Positions 52,739-60,340 of a stretch of 64,000 nucleotides of DNA are shown here, piece after piece. This DNA comes from CAWFGW01 sp963849955 (GTDB lineage: Bacteria > Bacteroidota > Bacteroidia > Cytophagales > JAAEPT01): positions 62,001-126,000 of the forward strand of contig CAWKJU010000027.1 in the NCBI GenBank assembly GCA_963849955.1. The letters run 5' to 3'. The notes below the pieces were generated by a model, which worked only from the letters and a program-made list of their open reading frames with translations, ran no database searches and was not told the origin of the DNA. The stretch's first letter is position 1; every line of letters starts with the position of its first letter. The translations under genes were made by a program, and so were the position numbers.

Positions 52739-54121
52739 ATGCAGAAACTAGTAACCATATTACTCTTTCTGTTTGCACTAATCCGTGTCTCTGAAGCACA
52801 ATACCAGCGCAAACCTGGTGAGGCGGCTCCAAAGACACGGATTCTTTTTTTACTGGATGGATCAGGGAGCATGAATGCTGAGTGGGAAGGCAAAAAGCGA
52901 ATTGATATAGCCAAACACGTGTTGTCAGAAATAGTTGACTCCCTCAAAGTTGATAAAAATGTGGTATTAGCCCTTCGGGTTTACGGTCATCAGTATGGTA
53001 GACAATTTCAAAATTGTAAAGACACCAAATTAGAAGCCCCTTTTGCCCCGAACAACCATGAAAACATTAAATCAAAATTAGCTAACATTGATCCTAAAGG
53101 CGTTACACCTCTTGCCTATTCCATGTTACAGGCAACAGAAGATTTTCCAGCAAGTGATCAGTATAGAAATGTGATTATCATTATAACCGATGGTCTGGAA
53201 TCTTGTGATGGCGACCCGTGTAAGGTGTCCGTTGCCCTTCAACGGAAACGAATTTTCTTAAAACCTTTTATCATTGGTTTAGGCATGGAACCCAAATATG
53301 CCGATGCATTTGATTGTATTGGTCAGTTTAAAAATGCGACTACCATCAAATCATTCAAGTTAATTTTAAGTGATTTAGTACAACGCACCTTAGGCGAAAC
53401 GCGTGTTCGTGTAGACTTACTCGATAGCTACGGAAAAGCCACTGAGACCAATGTGAACATGACTTTCTCCAATAATATGACAGGCACTCCAGAGTACAAC
53501 TATGTTCATTACATCAAATCAGATGGTAAAGCAGATGAATTGGAGATTGACCCTGTAATGAGTTATGATTTGGTGGTGAACACCATTCCCCCTGTAAAAA
53601 AATCGAATATCTTTTTAAAAGGCGGTGAGTTAAATGTAATTCAAGTCCCCACCCCACAAGGTCAACTACAGCTGTTTCAATCGGGTTACAAAGAGTACGA
53701 CAACCTACAAGCCATCATCAGAAAAGCAGGTACCAACCACACCATTCACGTGATGCCTGTGGGCGAAACTGAAAAATTATTGGTAGGCGAATATGATATT
53801 GAAGTTTTGACAGTTCCACGCACTTATAAACGTGTAAGAATTGAACAGAGTAAAACTAACAGAGTGGATTTAACATCTCCTGGAAGAGTTAATATTCCGG
53901 TAAGCAAAAAAGGCTATGGAAGCATTTACCTTATCAAGGAAAATGGTGAACAAGAGTGGGTATATAACCTTCCCACAGAGAGCAGTCAGATAAATATGGC
54001 GATGCAACCAGGCAACTATTTATTAGTGTTCAAATCGAAAGATTCTCCAGGAAGTGAACATACTTCTCTGAAAGAATTTAAAGTTTTAGAGCATGGCTCT
54101 ACAACCGTTCGACTTTATTAA
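52739..54121 (+). CDS. Secreted von Willebrand factor A domain protein
   Basis: The 460-residue protein has a signal peptide (1-20, ending SEA/Q). A VWA domain at about 34-215 has the complete MIDAS: D40-G-S42-G-S44, a Thr in KGVTPLAYSM and an Asp in IIITDGLESCDG. The C-terminal half (about 225-460) is made of repeating beta modules. Metal-dependent ligand or partner binding in the periplasm or at the surface is the family expectation. It starts 10 bases after the transketolase N-subunit gene and ends 68 bases before the C-subunit gene, which has its own promoter. Confidence 0.9.
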   Translation: MQKLVTILLFLFALIRVSEAQYQRKPGEAAPKTRILFLLDGSGSMNAEWEGKKRIDIAKHVLSEIVDSLKVDKNVVLALRVYGHQYGRQFQNCKDTKLEAPFAPNNHENIKSKLANIDPKGVTPLAYSMLQATEDFPASDQYRNVIIIITDGLESCDGDPCKVSVALQRKRIFLKPFIIGLGMEPKYADAFDCIGQFKNATTIKSFKLILSDLVQRTLGETRVRVDLLDSYGKATETNVNMTFSNNMTGTPEYNYVHYIKSDGKADELEIDPVMSYDLVVNTIPPVKKSNIFLKGGELNVIQVPTPQGQLQLFQSGYKEYDNLQAIIRKAGTNHTIHVMPVGETEKLLVGEYDIEVLTVPRTYKRVRIEQSKTNRVDLTSPGRVNIPVSKKGYGSIYLIKENGEQEWVYNLPTESSQINMAMQPGNYLLVFKSKDSPGSEHTSLKEFKVLEHGSTTVRLY

Positions 54122-54164
54122 GAAAGACTTATCAACAGATTACTTATAAAACGGAATAAAAATT

Positions 54165-54172
54165 TATTTTTG
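54165..54172 (+). promoter_or_regulatory. Bacteroidetal -7 promoter element for the transketolase C-subunit
   Basis: TATTTTTG is an exact TAnnTTTG match ending 17 bases before the ATG at 54190. It indicates separate transcription of the second transketolase half. Confidence 0.65.
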
Positions 54173-54189
54173 CGTTTCGAAAAAAAGAC

Positions 54190-55143
54190 ATGAAAGAATA
54201 TACATACTCAGAGAAAAAAGACACGCGTTCAGGTTTTGGTGTTGGATTGCTTGAAGCTGGTCGCAAAAACCCTAATGTAGTTGCTCTTTGCGCTGACTTA
54301 ATTGGGTCACTAAAAATGGGTGATTTCCAAGAAGAATTTCCAGAACGATTTTACCAAGTAGGTATTGCTGAAGCAAACATGATTGGTTTAGCAGCAGGAA
54401 TGACAATTGGTGGTAAAATACCATTTACTGGTACGTTTGCTAACTTTTCTACCAGTAGAGTATATGACCAAATTCGCCAATCGGTATGTTATTCTGGCAA
54501 AAACGTAAAAGTGTGTGCTTCACATGCTGGCTTAACCTTAGGTGAAGATGGTGCTACTCATCAAGTGTTGGAAGACATCGGGATGATGAAAATGTTACCA
54601 CATATGGTCGTAATAAACCCATGTGACTTTAACCAAACGAAAGCGGCAACTCTAGCAGTGGCTGAGTATGAAGGACCAGTATATTTACGCTTTGGCCGAC
54701 CAGCAGTGCCTAACTTCACGTCTGCTGATCAAAAATTTGAAATTGGAAAAGCAGTAGTTTTAAATGAAGGTGCCGATGTTACCATCATTGCAACAGGTCA
54801 CTTGGTTTGGGAAGCGATAGAAGCAGGTCATACCTTAGCAAAAGAAGGCATCAATGTTGACTTAATCAACATTCACACAATAAAACCTTTGGATGTACAA
54901 GCAATCTTAAAATCAGTGAAGAAAACCGGTTGTGTGGTAACTGCTGAAGAACATCAAATTGCTGGTGGATTAGGCGAAAGCGTTTCACAAGTATTAGCGA
55001 CAAACCACCCTGCCCCACAGGAATTTGTAGCGGTTAATGATACTTTTGGTGAAAGTGGTCCTCCTGATGAATTAATGAAAAAATACGGCTTAAAAGCTGA
55101 CAACATCGTAGAAGCAGCTAAGAAAGCTATTTCTAGGAAGTAA
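54190..55143 (+). CDS. Transketolase, C-terminal (pyrimidine-binding) subunit
   Basis: The 317-residue second half of split transketolase has the pyrimidine-binding domain (RYYQVGIAEANMIGLAAGM-type segment: RFYQVGIAEANMIGLAAG with the catalytic Glu) and the C-terminal transketolase domain (GADVTIIATGHLVWEAIEAG, TAEEHQIAGGLGESVSQVLA). It works with the N-terminal subunit encoded at 51874. A TATTTTTG promoter precedes it and a strong terminator follows it. Confidence 0.96.
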   Translation: MKEYTYSEKKDTRSGFGVGLLEAGRKNPNVVALCADLIGSLKMGDFQEEFPERFYQVGIAEANMIGLAAGMTIGGKIPFTGTFANFSTSRVYDQIRQSVCYSGKNVKVCASHAGLTLGEDGATHQVLEDIGMMKMLPHMVVINPCDFNQTKAATLAVAEYEGPVYLRFGRPAVPNFTSADQKFEIGKAVVLNEGADVTIIATGHLVWEAIEAGHTLAKEGINVDLINIHTIKPLDVQAILKSVKKTGCVVTAEEHQIAGGLGESVSQVLATNHPAPQEFVAVNDTFGESGPPDELMKKYGLKADNIVEAAKKAISRK

Positions 55144-55166
55144 TATATAATGCCTTTTACAAGCTT

Positions 55167-55206
55167 AATCCTGACAGGTGTAGAAATTTGTCAGGATTTT
55201 TTTTTG
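55167..55206 (+). terminator. Intrinsic terminator after the transketolase C-subunit gene
   Basis: AATCCTGACA (55167-55176) and TGTCAGGATT (55189-55198) form a perfect 10-bp stem followed by a long T run. Confidence 0.92.
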
Positions 55207-55390
55207 GATTTTTGGCTAACGGATTTTTGATAAGTTTTTTGTTTTAAATCTTTATCAAGTATATAAGCATCCCCTGCTAACTATTCACAAACTCAAAACT
55301 TTACAAACCAATCAGCACAAACTATTCCATCAGATTCAAAAAATTAGTAGCTTGAATAACCCAATTCACTAAAACAAGAAAGGATCGTGA

Positions 55391-56650
55391 ATGTCATTCA
55401 CACGAACTCAGGAAAAGCTTAAAATACTTGCTGACGCTGCAAAATACGATGTTTCGTGTTCTTCCAGTGGTAGTAACAGAACGAACAAATCCAAGGGTTT
55501 AGGAGATGCTTCCGCCTCAGGAATCTGCCATACCTACACCGCAGATGGTCGATGTGTTTCGTTGTTAAAAATCTTGCTAACCAACCATTGTATTTTTGAT
55601 TGTGCTTACTGTGTTACCCGAAAAAGTAATGATATACAGCGTGCAGCTTTTCAAGTGCAGGAAGTAGTTGACTTGACCATTAACTTTTACAGGCGCAATT
55701 ACATTGAAGGACTCTTTTTAAGCTCCGGCATTTTCAAAAATGCAGACTACACCATGGAACGGCTAGTGGCTGTAGCCAAAAAATTACGGTTAGAAGAAAA
55801 TTTTAACGGCTACATTCATTTGAAATCTATCCCGGGTGCTAGTGATGAACTCATGCGTGAAGCGGGCTTATACGCTGACCGGTTAAGTGTGAATATCGAA
55901 ATCCCCACTGCGGAAGGTTTAAAGTTATTGGCTCCGGAAAAAAACAGGGCTGATTTTATAAAACCAATGACTAAAGTTCGTGATGAAATTGTACTCTATA
56001 ACTCGGAGAAAAAATTAATCAAAAGCACTCCGAAATATGCTCCAGCTGGACAAAGCACGCAAATGATCGTAGGTGCTAGTGGTGAAACCGATATGCAAAT
56101 CATGTACACCTCCGATTATTTTTATAAAAAATTTGATTTAAAACGAGTGTACTATTCTGGTTACGTACCGATTAGCCACGATGCCCGCTTACCAAAAATA
56201 GGAAGTGAGGTACCTATGCTCAGGGAAAACCGGCTCTACCAAACCGATTGGTTACTCCGCTTTTATGGTTTTGATATCAAAGAAATCCTAAATGACCAAC
56301 ATAAAGACCTTGATTTAGATATTGACCCTAAACTTGGTTGGGCATTGCGGAATATGCATTTCTTCCCTGTAGATGTAAACAAAGCTGATAAACAACTACT
56401 TGCGAGAGTGCCTGGAATTGGAATGAAATCCGTGAATAAGATATTACAAGCACGTAAATTCAGAAATCTTGATTGGGAACACCTCAAAAAATTAGGAGTT
56501 GCTTCTAACAGGGCTCAATATTTTATTTTATGCAGCTCAAGAAGATTTGAAAAAAGGGATTTAACTGCAGAAAAAATTAAAAGTTTAATTCTTAAAACAT
56601 CTTCAAGCAAGTATTCAAACATGCTGAGTACTCAGCTCCCTCTTTTTTAA
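55391..56650 (+). CDS. Putative DNA modification/repair radical SAM protein
   Basis: The 419-residue radical SAM protein belongs to the family linked to uracil-DNA glycosylase genes. The N-terminus SFTRTQEKLKILADAAKYDVSCSSSGSNR is characteristic. The [4Fe-4S] motif is C67, C71, C74 in HCIFDCAYC. The C-terminal region has a helix-hairpin-helix DNA-binding segment (LLARVPGIGMKSVNKIL). It is followed 4 bases later by its usual partner, the DUF4130 protein. The reaction is unknown; DNA repair or base modification is inferred from the HhH and the family's genomic link. The expected UDG partner is not in the window. Confidence 0.93.
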   Translation: MSFTRTQEKLKILADAAKYDVSCSSSGSNRTNKSKGLGDASASGICHTYTADGRCVSLLKILLTNHCIFDCAYCVTRKSNDIQRAAFQVQEVVDLTINFYRRNYIEGLFLSSGIFKNADYTMERLVAVAKKLRLEENFNGYIHLKSIPGASDELMREAGLYADRLSVNIEIPTAEGLKLLAPEKNRADFIKPMTKVRDEIVLYNSEKKLIKSTPKYAPAGQSTQMIVGASGETDMQIMYTSDYFYKKFDLKRVYYSGYVPISHDARLPKIGSEVPMLRENRLYQTDWLLRFYGFDIKEILNDQHKDLDLDIDPKLGWALRNMHFFPVDVNKADKQLLARVPGIGMKSVNKILQARKFRNLDWEHLKKLGVASNRAQYFILCSSRRFEKRDLTAEKIKSLILKTSSSKYSNMLSTQLPLF

Positions 56651-56654
56651 TATC

Positions 56655-57419
56655 ATGGTGACTCTTATTTATGACGGTTCCTTTGATGGGTTGTTAACCT
56701 CTATATTTATATGCTATGAGGAGAAATTAGTCAATCCAACTATTTGCCCTGAGCACCTTTACCAAAAAAGTCTCTTTAATACTGGTAAAGTTGTATTAAC
56801 AGACAATGAGAAAGCTAACCGCGTATGGAAAGGATTGAAAACTAAAATTACCTACAACCAACTTCAACGACTTTATTATACTTTTTTAAGTGAGGTGGAA
56901 AATCTTGAAAATTTACTTTACCAAGCCATCAAATATATTTTTGATCACAAAGAAAACGTAGCTTCAGACTATGGAAACCAATACATATTACAGGTAAGTA
57001 AACTGGCAAAAAGTGTAAGCAGGGAACGCCATCGCATGACTGCTTTTGTGCGATTTAAATTAACTGCTGATGGTATTTACTTTGCGAATATATCTCCTGA
57101 TTTTAATGTACTACCACTCATAGTAAACCATTTTAAAAACCGCTATGCAGATCAAAAGTGGATTATCTATGACTTAAAGCGCAACTATGGGATATTTTAT
57201 GATTTAGAAACGGTTGAAACTATTATTTTAAATTTTAAAAATAATTATAGCCCCACTGCCACTTCGGAAGAGATTTTTGCAGAATCAGAGCTTGAATTTC
57301 AACAACTCTGGAAAGATTATTTTAAAAGTACCAACATTGAAGAACGAAAAAACACAAAACTACATGTAAGGCATGTTCCGAAACGATATTGGAAATATTT
57401 AAGTGAAAAGCAGCCTTAA
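56655..57419 (+). CDS. DUF4130 family probable DNA metabolism protein
   Basis: The 254-residue protein matches the DUF4130 family usually encoded next to the radical SAM protein: YDGSFDGLLTSIFICYEEK at the start, AKSVSRERHRMTAFVRFKLTADGIYFANISPDFNVLPLIVNHFKNRYADQKWIIYDLKRNYGIFYD in the middle, and HVRHVPKRYWKYLSEK at the C-terminus. Some relatives are fused to a uracil-DNA glycosylase domain; this one is not. The pair acts on DNA, but the reaction is unknown. Confidence 0.92.
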   Translation: MVTLIYDGSFDGLLTSIFICYEEKLVNPTICPEHLYQKSLFNTGKVVLTDNEKANRVWKGLKTKITYNQLQRLYYTFLSEVENLENLLYQAIKYIFDHKENVASDYGNQYILQVSKLAKSVSRERHRMTAFVRFKLTADGIYFANISPDFNVLPLIVNHFKNRYADQKWIIYDLKRNYGIFYDLETVETIILNFKNNYSPTATSEEIFAESELEFQQLWKDYFKSTNIEERKNTKLHVRHVPKRYWKYLSEKQP

Positions 57420-57604
57420 AAAGTATAGATTAGGAATTCGCAATTGAATTAACCGTTAGTATACAGCTAAGAAATCCTAAAGCGTGTGTTAGTTTTTCAG
57501 TATAACAGGTTACGGTTTATTATAACAACATTGCTACCTTCAAAGTCAAGCTGATAATGGAAACAGAGAGGTAAGATAGAGAGGGAAGATAATATGTTTG
57601 ATTA

Positions 57605-57640
57605 AAAACAACCTACCCCAAGTAATCAAGGATAGGTTGT
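57605..57640 (-). terminator. Intrinsic terminator of the secreted protein gene at 57649
   Basis: ACAACCTA and TAGGTTGT arms flank an 18-base AT-rich loop; on the minus strand the stem runs into TTTTAAT. Confidence 0.75.
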
Positions 57641-57648
57641 AAATGTTA

Positions 57649-58497
57649 TTATTGCATGGTATAGATTTTTTCGACAGAACCATCATTATAATGATAGATC
57701 AGTACTTCCCCAGTTACAGATGGGTTTCTTTCTTGGCCTAGTTGGTTGTACACTTTAACAAGTTCTTTTTGCCCTGTAACCAATCCTTTTTGCAAACTTG
57801 TAATTATAGAATAATCAGTAACTTCCACATCATCAATAGCCACTTGACTCGTTCTATACAAAGCAGTTAACGCCCTACGACAACTCGATCTTTCATTTGC
57901 ACCAGTATAACGAGCAGAACAATAATCTTTTCCAGCATCAACACCAGTAAACTCACCATAAGTTATAGACTTTAGAGTAACACTTTGAGCAACTAAGGTT
58001 GGGGCAATAATGTTTACCGTAGAAGACAAAGGACCTGAAACCACATTATATACTTGAAGGTATCCGTCTTCGGTTATAACATTATCCACTGCAAAATCAT
58101 AGCTTACATTGGCGCTAATCGTTAGTTCTTCACTATCATATGTCTTAAGATAGGTATCCAAACTAATTATAGTGATCGTATTTCCTAAAGTCTGAACTTC
58201 TGTACTGGTAGCGTAATTGGTTCCAATTTTAAATTGAACAAATAAAGAGTCCGTACTTGACAATGTTGGGGCATTATTCCAAACAAGATTCGGTGAAGCA
58301 TTCTGATTAAAATCAATCACCCCAACTTGGTCTGAGCCATCAACTTCATAGAGGCTACTAACACTTAGGGGCATACCGGATGATAAATCAGCGTTGATGC
58401 TATTACCATTAAAATCTTCTGAAAACAAGGTATTTTGCGCATTAGAGACTTCCAAAAAGGCACATAGTACAGCTACGAATAGTAATTTTTTTTTCAT
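57649..58497 (-). CDS. Secreted protein with variant T9SS-type C-terminus
   Basis: The 282-residue protein has a signal peptide (1-20, ending SNAQ). The body is a beta-sandwich of the SEDFNGN...WNNAP type seen in choice-of-anchor modules. The last 45 residues, KELVKVYNQLGQERNPSVTG followed by EVLIYHYNDGSVEKIYTMQ, match the alternative C-terminal sorting tail of Bacteroidota (KxVxxxGQExxP...xLIYxYxDGxVEKxxx). Predicted to be exported through T9SS. Four Cys (KDYCSA, RSSCRR) may form disulphides. Function unknown. Confidence 0.78.
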   Translation of the reverse strand: MKKKLLFVAVLCAFLEVSNAQNTLFSEDFNGNSINADLSSGMPLSVSSLYEVDGSDQVGVIDFNQNASPNLVWNNAPTLSSTDSLFVQFKIGTNYATSTEVQTLGNTITIISLDTYLKTYDSEELTISANVSYDFAVDNVITEDGYLQVYNVVSGPLSSTVNIIAPTLVAQSVTLKSITYGEFTGVDAGKDYCSARYTGANERSSCRRALTALYRTSQVAIDDVEVTDYSIITSLQKGLVTGQKELVKVYNQLGQERNPSVTGEVLIYHYNDGSVEKIYTMQ

Positions 58498-58873
58498 TTT
58501 TTTTAGTTAAAAGTGTTAAGAATATATTTTGAAGAAGTATGTCAAACGATTTTATTCACTAAAGGTTTTCTTTTATATTCACACATTACTGATATACAAA
58601 ATGCGCTACAGAAAAGCCTTCATCCGCATGTGCCCCTCACTCCCTCGCTCTGCAGTATAAAACAGAGTGACAACAAAAAGTAGTATTTCTGACACAGTAA
58701 CTAAAGCCTACCAACACCTCTGAAACACAATTGGATTAAAGTTCTTTAAAATAATTACATTATTGAAAGTCCAGTGTTACGTGAATGAAAGAACTATTGC
58801 TTTACATCTCAGGGAGATTCCCGACATTCCTGCATTACATCCCGCAATTTGGGAATGACGGTTTAAAATTAAA
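58498..58873. repeat. Intergenic spacer with a palindromic repeat
   Basis: A gene-free stretch of 376 bases between two minus-strand genes. Only the REP-like copy C near its right end (58814-58860) is recognisable; a short frame at 58785-59099 runs through this repeat into hemN antisense and is not called. Confidence 0.5.
58814..58860 (-). repeat. 47-nt palindromic REP-like element, copy C
   Basis: On minus it begins CGTCATTCCCAAATTG and ends GTCGGGAATCTC. It has the same length as copy A (47 bases) and aligns without gaps, sharing about two-thirds of positions and all of the hairpin arms. Confidence 0.6.
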
Positions 58874-60217
58874 TTATACCGTCTGGCTAAACATCCTCGT
58901 CTCTGGGTTGGCTTTCAGCAGATACGGATCTAACGTCATGCAAATGTTACGCACAAAGGAGCGACCTTCTTCTTTTACAGACAACGAATTTCCATTTTCT
59001 TCCAACAACTCATCTTTCAGCATCTCAAAGCGTTTGGCAGAAAATTGTTTTACCAACAGTTGCTCGTCACCATCAAGTGGCCATGAGGTTTCAAATTGAC
59101 ACATCAAATTCATTACATGTTTCTTGATAATTTTGTCTTCGTAGCTTTGTAAGTGTCCGTTGACAATAGGCAACTTATCTTCTGCTAATAAGTCGTAATA
59201 AGCTTTGACATTTTTCTCATTCTGCACATACATGCCGTTAGTTTCACTTATGCTGGAAACACCTAAACCAATAAGCGTTGATGATTTAGTAACGGTATAG
59301 CCCATAAAATTACGGTTTAACTTGCCTGCCTGAAGCGCACAATGTAGCTCATCAGTTGGCAAAGAGAAGTGATCCATACCGATGGTTTCGTATCCTGCTT
59401 GTGACAATAGTGCTTTTCCTTTCTCATATAATGCTAATTTAGTTGACCCAGTAGGTAAATCCTCTTCAGTGAACCTCCGCTGCGCATTCTTTTTCCAAGG
59501 CACATGTGCATAACTGTAAAATGAAATACGATCCGGTTTAAAATTGATTACAGCCTCAAACGTATCTATGATGGAATTCATAGTTTGAAATGGTAATCCA
59601 TAAACCAGGTCAAAGTTTACAGATACATTGTCAATGCGATGAATCCACCCCTGCACTTCTTCTACTTTTTCTACCGTCTGAAAACGGTTGATAGCCGTTT
59701 GCACTGCAGGGTCAAAATCTTGAATACCTAGACTAAACCGGTTAAAACCTAATTGTTTGAACATTTCAATTTGCTTTTCACTCACCACATTCGGATGAAT
59801 TTCTACACTTAACTCGGCTTGTGGTTCTTTGTCGACTTCTGAAAGTATTGCCCCCACAATTTTTTCTAAGTTTTCTGCTGAAAAAAAAGTAGGTGTACCC
59901 CCACCCAAGTGCAGTTGTTTTAGTTTTGGCTTGGTTGAAAAAAGTGCACGATACATGCCCCATTCTTTCAAAATCGCTTTTACATAATTGGCTTCCAGCG
60001 AATGGTTTTGCGTGATGATTTTATTACAAGCACAGTACGTACAAAATGTTTCACAATAAGGTAAATGGAGATAAATGCTTAAACCATCATCATCGGAATA
60101 CGATTCCAAAACACTTTGTTTCCAAGTTGCTTCTGAAATTTGATTATTCCAAAACGGCACTGTAGGGTAACTGGTGTACCGTGGACCAGGGACATTGTAT
60201 TTCTCCAGTAGATTCAT
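58874..60217 (-). CDS. hemN: Oxygen-independent coproporphyrinogen III oxidase
   Basis: The 447-residue radical SAM enzyme decarboxylates coproporphyrinogen III in haem synthesis without oxygen. The N-terminus GPRYTSYPTVPFW and the cluster motif with C55, C59, C62, C64 (YCETFCTYCAC) mark true HemN, distinct from HemW. Further family segments are LHLGGGTPTFF and VSVNFDLVYGLPFQT. Divergent from a CcoI-type copper P-ATPase, with a candidate FNR site between. Confidence 0.96.
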   Translation of the reverse strand: MNLLEKYNVPGPRYTSYPTVPFWNNQISEATWKQSVLESYSDDDGLSIYLHLPYCETFCTYCACNKIITQNHSLEANYVKAILKEWGMYRALFSTKPKLKQLHLGGGTPTFFSAENLEKIVGAILSEVDKEPQAELSVEIHPNVVSEKQIEMFKQLGFNRFSLGIQDFDPAVQTAINRFQTVEKVEEVQGWIHRIDNVSVNFDLVYGLPFQTMNSIIDTFEAVINFKPDRISFYSYAHVPWKKNAQRRFTEEDLPTGSTKLALYEKGKALLSQAGYETIGMDHFSLPTDELHCALQAGKLNRNFMGYTVTKSSTLIGLGVSSISETNGMYVQNEKNVKAYYDLLAEDKLPIVNGHLQSYEDKIIKKHVMNLMCQFETSWPLDGDEQLLVKQFSAKRFEMLKDELLEENGNSLSVKEEGRSFVRNICMTLDPYLLKANPETRMFSQTV

Positions 60218-60274
60218 GACCGCAAATTGGTTTTTTGCCGATTCTTGCTTGATGATATAGTTAAGTCCGTGAGC

Positions 60275-60286
60275 TGATTTTCGTCA
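60275..60286. promoter_or_regulatory. Candidate FNR/CRP-family operator between hemN and the copper ATPase
   Basis: TGATTTTCGTCA has the TGA-N6-TCA palindrome; with flanks it resembles the FNR consensus TTGATNNNNATCAA (CTGAT TTTC GTCAT). It lies 58 bases from the hemN start and 55 bases from the ATPase start. Anaerobic haem synthesis and cytochrome cbb3 copper supply are typical FNR targets. Confidence 0.5.
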
Positions 60287-60340
60287 TGATAAAATGTTCT
60301 CAAAAACGAGAATTTTATTAATTAAGAAGGCTAAGCTGAA

